Assembly (NCBI GenBank): GCA_947476475.1
Contig: CANJQT010000005.1
Span: forward strand, 1-64,000
Length of the DNA: 64,000 nt
From: Paracoccaceae bacterium
GTDB lineage: Bacteria; Pseudomonadota; Alphaproteobacteria; Rhodobacterales; Rhodobacteraceae
Direction of reading: 5' to 3'
Shown: piece by piece, positions 57,139 to 64,000 of the stretch
Numbering within the stretch: the first letter of the stretch is position 1
Layout of the letters: each line of letters starts with the position of its first letter
Translations under genes and position numbers: made by a program
Notes under the pieces: generated by a model
Databases searched by the model: none
Told to the model about the DNA's origin: nothing
The model's input: only the letters and a program-made list of their open reading frames with translations

Positions 57139-58020
57139 TTAGTTGGGGCCGTAATAATGACGGACCACATGTTCGGCTTCGGCGAAGAAGAGCCAGCGCT
57201 GGATCAGAGTGCCCGCGAGGTGACAGGCGAAGGCAGGAAGGATCGAGATGGGGCCGGTCGGTAAAGCCAGGAGCAGCGCGGCGGGGGCGAGGCTGGCGAG
57301 GGCGAGGGCGATCAGCCGCAGTTTTTGCGCGTGTTTGCGCCCGACTTGATGGATCATTTCCGTAAGAATGTAGTTCTGCGCGGTGTGGGCCGGCGCGAAG
57401 GGGCGGATCTGGCCTTTGAGGCCGGTTGCCAGATTGAGGTTGGATCCGCTGGCGGCAAAGCGCCTGTCGCCCTGCCAGAAGGTCAGCGTCATCACCACGC
57501 CGAGGGCGAGGCAGAAGAGGGCAGCAATAAGACCTGCGCCCGCGAGGATTGCGCCGCCGGTGACGGCGAAGGTCAGAAAGCTGAGGGGCGTGGTCCAGTG
57601 GTGCCAACGAGGGATGGTCTTGAGTTGCGCATAGATCATCGCGGTTGAGAGAAGCGTGAGGGCCGTGAGGAGGGCGGCGGCGAGGCCGAGTGGTCCTCCC
57701 GCGAAGCTTTGATCCGCAGGGCCGAAGCTGGCCGAAAGCGCCACCGGTGCGCTGGCGGCAAGGGCGGCAACCGACGCCCAGCCTTCGCGGGATAGCCAGC
57801 TGGTGCGCCACTGGCTGAAGGCACGCAGCGCGCGCTGCGGATTGCCGAGATGGAAAGTCGAGGCGAAGAGGCCGGCGGTTGCGAGACCATAGGCCAGCGT
57901 GAAATGGGCAAGAGCTGCCGCGCCTTCCGGGCGCGCAAGGCCCGCGTCCAGCCAGAAAAGCAGGCCGAAGCCTGCGCCCGAGAGGCAGGTGAACAGGATC
58001 ACTGAGGGTGCAGGATGCAT
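57139..58020 (-). CDS. soeC: DmsC/SoeC-type membrane anchor subunit
   Basis: A 293-residue membrane protein with about eight helices, of the DmsC anchor family. It would bind quinone and link the iron-sulfur subunit to the membrane. Starts inside the soeB-like stop (ATGA). It is assigned to a SoeABC sulfite dehydrogenase rather than DMSO reductase because the large subunit has no Tat signal and the genes follow tauR and tpa. Substrate assignment is inference from context. Confidence 0.72.
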   Translation of the reverse strand: MHPAPSVILFTCLSGAGFGLLFWLDAGLARPEGAAALAHFTLAYGLATAGLFASTFHLGNPQRALRAFSQWRTSWLSREGWASVAALAASAPVALSASFGPADQSFAGGPLGLAAALLTALTLLSTAMIYAQLKTIPRWHHWTTPLSFLTFAVTGGAILAGAGLIAALFCLALGVVMTLTFWQGDRRFAASGSNLNLATGLKGQIRPFAPAHTAQNYILTEMIHQVGRKHAQKLRLIALALASLAPAALLLALPTGPISILPAFACHLAGTLIQRWLFFAEAEHVVRHYYGPN

Positions 58021-58757
58021 CAGAACTTCTCCAGCAGCCGGTCGAGCCAGCCGGCAAAGCCCGTCGCCTGAAGGTCGAGAAGCGGCGCGAGGGGCGAGGC
58101 GGTGGCGCGCGCATCCTTGGGCCGGGGGGGGAGGTATTTGTTGGTAGGACGGGTGCCCATGTCGGGCATCAGGTCGTAGCCACCGCGCTGGGCCACAAGT
58201 TGACTGACCGCGCTTTCCGGGTTTCCAAGATCGCCAAAGTGGCGGGCCCCGGTGGGGCAGGTGCGCACGCAGGCGGGTTGGCGGTCTTCCTCGGGGAGGG
58301 TGTCGTTATAAATCCGGTCGATGCAAAGGGTGCATTTCTTCATCACGCCTGCCGCGGGGTCGAGTTCGCGTGCGCCGTAGGGGCAGGCCCAGGCGCAAAG
58401 CCCGCAACCGATGCAGGCGGATTCGTTGACGAGAACGATTCCGTCCTCGGCGCGTTTGTAGCTGGCGCCGGTGGGGCAGACGGTGACGCAGGGGGCGTTG
58501 TCGCAGTGCAGGCAGGATCGGGGGAAGTTGATGATCTGGGGCGCGCCCTCGTCGGGGGTAACTTCGTAGCTGTGGACGCGGTTGAGGAAGGTGCCCGAAG
58601 GGGCGGCGCCATAGGGGTTCTGATCCGACAGGGGAGCGCCGTAGCCCTGATCGTTCCAGCCCTTGCAGGCGGTCACGCAGGCCTGACAGCCGACGCAGGT
58701 ATCAAGGTCGATGACGAGGCCGAGTTTTTTGGCGGAAGGTGGAGGGAGGTTGGTCAT
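58020..58757 (-). CDS. soeB: four-cluster ferredoxin subunit (SoeB-like)
   Basis: A 245-residue electron-transfer subunit with four 4Fe-4S clusters: CVGCQACVTACKGWN, CLHCDNAPCVTVCPTGA, CIGCGLCAWACPYGA, and CTLC with CVRTCPTGA. Family includes DmsB, PsrB and SoeB. The open frame extends to 58835, but the ATG at 58757 overlaps the stop of the large-subunit gene, which fixes the start. Electrons would run from the molybdenum subunit through these clusters to the membrane anchor. Confidence 0.85.
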   Translation of the reverse strand: MTNLPPPSAKKLGLVIDLDTCVGCQACVTACKGWNDQGYGAPLSDQNPYGAAPSGTFLNRVHSYEVTPDEGAPQIINFPRSCLHCDNAPCVTVCPTGASYKRAEDGIVLVNESACIGCGLCAWACPYGARELDPAAGVMKKCTLCIDRIYNDTLPEEDRQPACVRTCPTGARHFGDLGNPESAVSQLVAQRGGYDLMPDMGTRPTNKYLPPRPKDARATASPLAPLLDLQATGFAGWLDRLLEKF

Positions 58758-61543
58758 TGCCTGCTTCCCTTCGCGTTGGGCACCGGCGACTTGAGGGGCG
58801 GGAAGGCTGGCAGCGTCTCGGGTGGGGGGGCGCATTTTTCAACGCGCACCCGCAGGTCGAACCAGGCGGCCTGGCCGGTGACGGGATCGGAGTTGGACCA
58901 GCGCCGACCGTCGCCCCTGTCGGGGAGCAGTTCGTCGATCAGGTGATTGAGAAGGAAGCCCCTGATCGCTTCGGGCGCATCGTCGGAGAGTGCCCAGGTA
59001 CCTTTGCGCTTTCCGATCGCATTCCAGGTCCAGACGGTGTTTTCGTTCAAGGCCGCCATCAGCGCTACCGGCGCGGTTATGCTGCCCGAGGGCGAGGTGG
59101 CGCGCGCCCAGTCGCCTTCGGCGAAGCCCTGTTCGCGCCAGACCTTTTCGGGCAGATATAGCGGGTTGTGGCCGTGGATCTGCCGCAGCCAAGCGTTCTG
59201 ACTGCCCCAGGAATGGTACATGGCCATCGGGCGCTGGGTGATGGCGTGCAGGGGGAAGGCGTCACCCGCATCGTCACCGAATGGCGGATACCAGATCGGC
59301 AGCGGGTCCATCGTGGCAAGGATGCGGGCGCGCAGATGGTCGGGGGGCTGACGTTCGTGAAACCCTTCGGCTGCCAGTTGAAAGCGCCGCATCGGTTCGC
59401 AGTAGAGCTGGAAGAGATAGGGTTGGGGCTGGTCGTAAAAGCCCATCTTTACCGCCCAGTCCTGATAGGCGCGGTTCCAGGGTTTGAAAAAACGCGCCTC
59501 CTCGGGCACTTCGGCGGTGAAAAAGCCGCCAGCGGCGATATAGGCGTTCAACTGGTTGGGGTTGGGGGCGCCGCGCCCCACTGCGTCACCCGTGCCGCGA
59601 TAACCCATCAGCGGACCGACACCGGGGCGGCGCTGGTGGTTGACGATGTAATCGGCGTAGTCGCGGTACTTCGCTCGCCCGTCCTCGGTGATGAAACCGG
59701 GCAGACCAAGGCGGTTGGCCAGATCGACCAGCACTGACTGAAAGCCGCGCACATCCCGGTCTGGCTCTATCACAGGCCAGCGGATGGCGTCGGCGGCATG
59801 GTCTGCCTCGCAGATCGGCCGGTCCAGAAGGCTGATACAGTCGTGGCGTTCCAGATAGGTGGTGTCAGGCAGGATCAGGTCGGCATAGGCGACCATTTCG
59901 GAGGCATAGGCATCTGAATAGATGATGCGCGGTATCTTGTAATCACCGTTGCCGTCCTTGGCGGTCAGCATCGCCATGGTTTCGGCGGTATTCATCGACG
60001 AATTCCAGGCCATGTTGGCCATGTAAAGCATCAGCGTGTCGATCGGGTAGGGGTCACCTGCCACCGCATTGGAAATGACCATGTGCATCATCCCGTGTGC
60101 CGACAGTGGATTGTCCCAGGTAAAGCCCTTGTCGATACGCGCGGGGGTCAGGTCATCCAGTTTCAGCGCCAGATGTTCGGGCCCTTGCGGGAAGCCCAGA
60201 TGCGGACCGTCAAGCGGCCGTCCGGGCATGAAATAGCTGTGCGGGGTCGGGTGGGCATGAGCGGGCTTGGGGTAGGGCGGCTTGAAACGAAAGCCGCCCG
60301 GCACTTCGACCGTGCCCAGAAGAATCTGCAGCACATGCAGCGCGCGGGCGGTCTGAAAGCCGTTGGAATGGGCCGAAATGCCGCGCATGGCGTGGAAGCT
60401 GACGGGGCGGCCGACCATCTGCGCATGCGTCTCGCCGCGAAAATCAGTCCAGGGCTGGTCGATGGTGATGGTTTGGTTGAAAGCCACATCTGCAATTTCT
60501 GCGGCCAGCGCGCGGATGCGCTCTGCCGACACACCACAGCGATCGGCCACGGCTTCGGGCGCGTATTCGGCCGTCAGGTAGCGTTCGGCCAAATGCTGAA
60601 AGACCGTCCGGCAACCTTTCCAGGTCGCGCCAAGGTCGGGGCGTAACCCCGGCCGGTCATAGGGGACGGGCTGGCCCGTCGTGCGGTCGATGACCAAAGG
60701 CTTGCCCAGTTCATCGCGCAGCAGCAGGCCCTTTTCCTCGCCCTCTGTTTCGTCCACCAGGCAGGGGGCATTGGTGTAGCGCGCAAGGTAATCCAGGTCG
60801 ATCTTTCCGGCCTTCAGCAGTTCATGGACCAAGGCCAGAACCAGAAGCCCGTCCGTGCCCGGCGTGATGCCGATCCAGTCGTCGGCCACACCGTTATAGC
60901 CGGTGCGGACCGGGTTGATGGCCACCATCCGCCCGCCACGCGCCTTCAGCTTGCCGATGCCCATTTTGATCGGATTGCTGTCATGATCCTCGGCCACGCC
61001 GAAAAGAAGGAAGAGCTTCGTTCTGTCCCAGTCGGTCTGGCCGAACTCCCAGAAGGCGCCGCCCATCGTATAGATGCCTGCAGCGGCCATGTTGACCGAA
61101 CAAAAGCCGCCATGCGCCGCATAGTTGGGCGTGCCAAAGGACTGTGCCCACAGGCTGGTGAAACTTTGCGACTGGTCGCGCCCGGTGAAAAAGGCCAGCT
61201 TTTCAGGGGCTTTGGCGCGTAAGGGCCCAAGCCATTGGACGGCGGTGCCGAGCGCTTCTTCCCAGCTGATTTCCTCGAACGCCCCCGATCCGCGGGGGCC
61301 AACACGCCGCAAGGGCGCCCTGAGCCGCGAGGGAGCAGTGACCTGCATGATCCCAGACGCGCCCTTGGCGCAGAGTACGCCCTTGTTCACCGGATGGTCG
61401 CGGTTGCCTTCAATATAGGTGACTTTGCCAGATGTAATGTGGACATCAATCCCGCAACGGCAGGCGCACATGTAGCAGGTGGTTTTTCTCACTTCGTCCG
61501 AGACTGGCGGCGAAAGATCGGGTGTCGGCTGTTTCGGAATCAT
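58754..61543 (-). CDS. soeA: molybdopterin oxidoreductase, SoeA-like sulfite dehydrogenase large subunit
   Basis: A 929-residue bis-MGD molybdoenzyme. The 4Fe-4S ligands are Cys23, Cys26, Cys30 and Cys58 (C-x2-C-x3-C-x27-C). Cys148 in HGGFCSVNMAAAG is a plausible molybdenum ligand, unlike the Ser of DMSO reductase. No twin-arginine signal is present, so the enzyme is cytoplasmic, as SoeA is. The frame is open to an ATG at 61612 that would overlap tauR; 61543 is preferred (GGAG upstream). With tpa and tauR next to it, oxidation of sulfite from taurine is the likely job; other substrates of this family (thiosulfate, polysulfide) are not excluded. Confidence 0.72.
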   Translation of the reverse strand: MIPKQPTPDLSPPVSDEVRKTTCYMCACRCGIDVHITSGKVTYIEGNRDHPVNKGVLCAKGASGIMQVTAPSRLRAPLRRVGPRGSGAFEEISWEEALGTAVQWLGPLRAKAPEKLAFFTGRDQSQSFTSLWAQSFGTPNYAAHGGFCSVNMAAAGIYTMGGAFWEFGQTDWDRTKLFLLFGVAEDHDSNPIKMGIGKLKARGGRMVAINPVRTGYNGVADDWIGITPGTDGLLVLALVHELLKAGKIDLDYLARYTNAPCLVDETEGEEKGLLLRDELGKPLVIDRTTGQPVPYDRPGLRPDLGATWKGCRTVFQHLAERYLTAEYAPEAVADRCGVSAERIRALAAEIADVAFNQTITIDQPWTDFRGETHAQMVGRPVSFHAMRGISAHSNGFQTARALHVLQILLGTVEVPGGFRFKPPYPKPAHAHPTPHSYFMPGRPLDGPHLGFPQGPEHLALKLDDLTPARIDKGFTWDNPLSAHGMMHMVISNAVAGDPYPIDTLMLYMANMAWNSSMNTAETMAMLTAKDGNGDYKIPRIIYSDAYASEMVAYADLILPDTTYLERHDCISLLDRPICEADHAADAIRWPVIEPDRDVRGFQSVLVDLANRLGLPGFITEDGRAKYRDYADYIVNHQRRPGVGPLMGYRGTGDAVGRGAPNPNQLNAYIAAGGFFTAEVPEEARFFKPWNRAYQDWAVKMGFYDQPQPYLFQLYCEPMRRFQLAAEGFHERQPPDHLRARILATMDPLPIWYPPFGDDAGDAFPLHAITQRPMAMYHSWGSQNAWLRQIHGHNPLYLPEKVWREQGFAEGDWARATSPSGSITAPVALMAALNENTVWTWNAIGKRKGTWALSDDAPEAIRGFLLNHLIDELLPDRGDGRRWSNSDPVTGQAAWFDLRVRVEKCAPPPETLPAFPPLKSPVPNAKGSRQ

Positions 61544-61598
61544 TCCTGCTCTCCGCTGTCCGGCGATGTTCGCCGCAGTGCCTTTGCGATGCAATGAT

Positions 61599-63077
61599 TT
61601 ATGTATGGACATAACCAGACCGCGCGACTTCTTCGGCGATCAGGCTGATCCCTTCGGCGATCCGTCCCTGTGCAATCGACGAATAGGCCAGCCGATAGTA
61701 GTTTCCGGGTGCTGATGCCGGGTCAAAGAACAGCCGCCCCGGTTCAATCAGCACCCCGCGCGCCAGAAGGCGTTTGGCCAGCGCATCGCAATCCAGGCCC
61801 TCGGGTGCACGCATCCAGAAGCTTGATCCGCCAAAGGCACCGGCACCGGCCACCGTCAGGCCGGTATGCGCGATTGCCTCGTCCATTGCCTGACGGCGTC
61901 GGCGGAAACTTTGCGCCATGCGGTTGAGAAGGCTGTCATAATGCCCCAGCGCCAGAAAGTAGGCGGTTGTGCGCTGAATATGGCCGGGAGGATGGCGCAG
62001 CATGCTGGTGCGCAGGCTGCGCGCCTCGCGGATGAACGGTTCCGAAGCGACCAGATAGCCAAGCCGCAGCCCCGGAAACAAGGATTTCGAAAAGGAGCCC
62101 ACATAGATCACCCGCCCGTCCTGATCGAGGGATTTCAGCGCGGGCGAGGCGGGTTTGAGGAAGGACATCTCGAATTCATAGTCATCTTCGACGATCAGGA
62201 AATCTTCCTGCCGGGCGCGGTCCAGAAGTGCCAGCCGTCGGGCGACGGGCATGGTGGCATTGGTCGGACTCTGGTGGCTCGGGGTGGTGAAAACCACATC
62301 TGCGCGGTCGGGGATCGCCTCGGGCGGCAGGCCATCTGCATCGACGTCGACATAGGCGCGCCTGCAGGGGCGCTGGCCGAGCATTACCCGAAGTCCGCTG
62401 TAGGACGGATTTTCCTGTACGGCCAAAGTCCCTGGCCCCAACAGGATTTCGCCCGCCATCCACAGCGCATTCTGGGCGCCCATGGTCAAGAGTACCTCCT
62501 CGGGGCGGGCGGCAATGCCGCGCCGGGGCAAGATGGTGCGCAGGATATAGTCAATGAGCATCGGATCGTCGCGCGTGTAGGTGTCGGCGGTCAGTGCTTC
62601 GAAATCGCGTCGCCCCAGTGCCTGAAGCGCACATTGCCGCCAGTTCTGATGGTCAAAAAGACTGGCATCCGCCTGACCATAGATGAAGGGAAATGGGTAG
62701 GATCGCCAGTCGCCCGGCCGCGCCAGATCTGGGGCGCTGGAAAAGCGCAATCCGGTGCGGCGGTTCCAGTCGACGCCATCCTTGCGCGCCCCTGTTGCCG
62801 TGCCGAATTCGGACGGCCGAGGCGCCGCGTCCGATATGAAATAGCCGGACCGACCGCGTGGCACCAGATAATCGCCCGCCACCAGTTCCGTATAGGCCAG
62901 CGTCACGGTCAGGCGGCTGAGCCCCAGATGATCGGCAAGCCTGCGGCTTGACGGCAGCTTTTCACCCGCGCGAAACCGCCCCGACAAGATTCCATCCGCC
63001 ACCATCTGGCGGATACGCTGCTGTAGCCCCCCGCTTGCGCCGGGCGTCAGAAAGAAGCCCTCGACCGGAATTGGCAT
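61599..63077 (-). CDS. tauR: MocR-type regulator, TauR-like
   Basis: A 492-residue fusion of a GntR winged helix (about residues 15-80: GGLQQRIRQMVADGILSGRF, SRRLADHLGLSRLTVTLAYT) with a fold-type I aminotransferase domain (about 110-490; SFSKSLFPGLRLGY holds the PLP lysine). It resembles TauR, which activates taurine genes in Rhodobacter capsulatus. The frame is open to 63134, but that would start inside the hairpin after tpa; the ATG at 63077 begins MPIPVEGFFL, the family start. It lies between tpa and the soe-like genes on the same strand. Confidence 0.85.
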   Translation of the reverse strand: MPIPVEGFFLTPGASGGLQQRIRQMVADGILSGRFRAGEKLPSSRRLADHLGLSRLTVTLAYTELVAGDYLVPRGRSGYFISDAAPRPSEFGTATGARKDGVDWNRRTGLRFSSAPDLARPGDWRSYPFPFIYGQADASLFDHQNWRQCALQALGRRDFEALTADTYTRDDPMLIDYILRTILPRRGIAARPEEVLLTMGAQNALWMAGEILLGPGTLAVQENPSYSGLRVMLGQRPCRRAYVDVDADGLPPEAIPDRADVVFTTPSHQSPTNATMPVARRLALLDRARQEDFLIVEDDYEFEMSFLKPASPALKSLDQDGRVIYVGSFSKSLFPGLRLGYLVASEPFIREARSLRTSMLRHPPGHIQRTTAYFLALGHYDSLLNRMAQSFRRRRQAMDEAIAHTGLTVAGAGAFGGSSFWMRAPEGLDCDALAKRLLARGVLIEPGRLFFDPASAPGNYYRLAYSSIAQGRIAEGISLIAEEVARSGYVHT

Positions 63078-63110
63078 ATCTGGCCCTATTCTGTTCCGCA
63101 TCTGGCCATA
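63078..63110. promoter_or_regulatory. direct repeats at the tauR start, candidate TauR sites
   Basis: ATCTGGCCCTA at 63078-63088 and ATCTGGCCATA at 63100-63110 (plus strand) are direct repeats 22 bases apart, two helical turns. MocR regulators bind direct repeats, and from memory the R. capsulatus TauR repeat is CTGGAC(T/C)TAA, close to CTGGCCCTA and CTGGCCATAA. They lie directly before the chosen tauR start codon, so autoregulation is likely. Confidence 0.5.
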
Positions 63111-63117
63111 AAATGCC

Positions 63118-63147
63118 AAAAGGGCAGCCTTCACAAGCTGCCCTTTT
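63118..63147 (-). terminator. intrinsic terminator after tpa
   Basis: An 11-pair stem (63118-63128 with 63137-63147), with four A at one end and four T at the other, so it has a short T-run in both directions. Located between tpa and tauR, it should end the tpa transcript. Confidence 0.75.
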
Positions 63148-63173
63148 GTGGTGGTTCAAATATCCCGGGGTGC

Positions 63174-63194
63174 GCGAGGGGCAGCGCCCCTCGC
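63174..63194 (-). other. perfect GC-rich hairpin at the tpa stop
   Basis: GCGAGGGGC and GCCCCTCGC pair around AGC, four bases beyond the tpa stop codon. In the tpa direction it is followed by CCCCGGGATATTTG, a motif also seen near 1-17 and 57109-57126. It may be a first, weaker termination or 3'-protection element before the hairpin at 63118-63147. Confidence 0.5.
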
Positions 63195-63198
63195 TCCC

Positions 63199-64000
63199 TC
63201 AACCAAACACCTTGGTCAGCGCATTGTCGATCGCGCCGGTGATCTGGTCGATGTCATCTGCGGTGGCGATCAGCGCGGGCGACAGGCACAGGGTATTGTT
63301 CAGCCCCGGCAGCGAGCGGTTGGTCATCCCGATGATCACGCCTTGCGCGTTGCAGTCGGCGACGACGGCGGCCACCTTCTTTTCGTCCATCGGTTCCTTG
63401 GTTGCACGGTTTGCCACCAACTCCGCGCCGCAAAAAAGACCCTTGCCGCGCACATCGCCGATGACCTTGTGCTTGTCCATGAGCGCGGTCAGGTTGGCAA
63501 TGACCCGGTCGCCCATCTTCAGCGTGTTGTCCAGAAGGCCCTCGTCCTCGATGATGCGCATGTTTTCCAACGCGGCGACCGGGCCGGCGGTGCAGCCGCC
63601 GAAGGTAGAAATATCGCGGAAGTGGCTCATCGGATCGGCGGCGTTGTCTTTAAACATGTCGAACACCGCTTCGGTTGTGACGGTACAGGAGATGGCGGCA
63701 TAGCCAGAGGCAACGCCCTTGGCCATGGTGACGAAATCCGGCTTGATGCCGTAATGCTGATAACCGAACCAGGTGCCGGTGCGACCCACGCCACAGACCA
63801 CTTCGTCGATATGCAGCAGGATGTTGTATTTCTTGCAGATCTCTTGCACCCGCTCCCAATAGCCCGCGGGTGGCACGATGACGCCGCCGCCGGCGGTGAC
63901 GGGTTCCAGCACGATGGCACCAACGGTATCAGGGCCTTCGCGCAAGATCACTTCTTCGATCGCATCTGCTGCGCGCTCGCCGTAGTTTTCCACATCCCAC
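63199..64000 (-). CDS. tpa: taurine--pyruvate aminotransferase (5' end outside the window)
   Basis: The C-terminal 266 residues of a class-III PLP aminotransferase; the frame runs off the right edge. LLHIDEVVCGVGRTG holds the PLP-contacting Asp and VTMAKGVASGYAA the Schiff-base lysine. The stretches WDVENYGERAADAIEEVILR, FRDISTFGGCTAGP and NNTLCLSPALIATADDID are as in Tpa, which converts taurine and pyruvate to sulfoacetaldehyde and alanine. The adjacent TauR-like regulator supports the call. Two hairpins follow the stop. Confidence 0.85.
   Translation of the reverse strand, partial: WDVENYGERAADAIEEVILREGPDTVGAIVLEPVTAGGGVIVPPAGYWERVQEICKKYNILLHIDEVVCGVGRTGTWFGYQHYGIKPDFVTMAKGVASGYAAISCTVTTEAVFDMFKDNAADPMSHFRDISTFGGCTAGPVAALENMRIIEDEGLLDNTLKMGDRVIANLTALMDKHKVIGDVRGKGLFCGAELVANRATKEPMDEKKVAAVVADCNAQGVIIGMTNRSLPGLNNTLCLSPALIATADDIDQITGAIDNALTKVFG

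Noticed and set aside
57139-61543. Three-gene molybdoenzyme as DMSO reductase (dmsABC)
   Set aside because: The large subunit lacks a Tat signal, has a Cys at the likely Mo-ligand position and follows tpa and tauR; sulfite dehydrogenase fits better, although not proven.
61543-61612. Longer SoeA-like start at 61612
   Set aside because: It would overlap the tauR stop and add residues not typical of the family; the ATG at 61543 has a better ribosome binding site.

Overview
The window looks like a chromosome segment of a GC-rich alphaproteobacterium of the family Rhodobacteraceae (Rhodobacter, Gemmobacter, Tabrizicola or Paracoccus relatives). The reasons are a complex I operon carrying several small accessory genes, the order nuoN-birA-coaX-rnj after it, a VPLPA-CTERM surface protein, a DUF5337 gene, and a tpa-tauR taurine gene pair. 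No tRNA, rRNA, CRISPR array, insertion sequence or phage gene was seen. All assignments come from reading the sequence; no database search was run.

Layout. 0-3.2 kb: a divergent hutD/hutC pair, a LysR regulator and a phytanoyl-CoA dioxygenase-like protein. 3.2-10.2 kb: a complete leucine/isovalerate degradation operon (ivd, mccB, mccA, mvaB, liuC), interrupted by one AT-richer secreted orphan. 10.3-28.6 kb: nuoA-N with eight extra genes between the core subunits, followed by birA, coaX and rnj (to 31.9 kb), which end at a strong bidirectional terminator. 32-40.4 kb: DEAD-box helicase, VPLPA-CTERM protein, prfC, a Hint-domain protein, an SDR with an altered active site, an orphan ABC ATPase, a WYL-type regulator and a monooxygenase-like small protein. 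40.6-43.2 kb: tatABC and an overlapping AAA ATPase.

43.8-52.3 kb (minus strand) is an accessory catabolic cluster: XRE regulator, TIM-barrel isomerase-like protein, non-pyrrolysine MttB-family methyltransferase, amidase, dimethylglycine-dehydrogenase-like flavoprotein and an EamA transporter. A nearly identical 16-bp motif occurs in front of the regulator and in front of the methyltransferase, which suggests one regulon. Next to it are a decayed P1-family peptidase pseudogene and a second unit (DeoR regulator, choline-kinase-like phosphotransferase, second dimethylglycine-dehydrogenase-like flavoprotein). Together these two units are the best candidates for an undescribed pathway, probably for N-methylated compounds.

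57.1-64 kb (minus strand) carries tpa (cut by the right edge), tauR and a three-gene molybdoenzyme unit best read as SoeABC sulfite dehydrogenase. Taurine would be transaminated by Tpa, desulfonated by an Xsc not in the window, and the sulfite oxidised by SoeABC with electrons passed to quinone.
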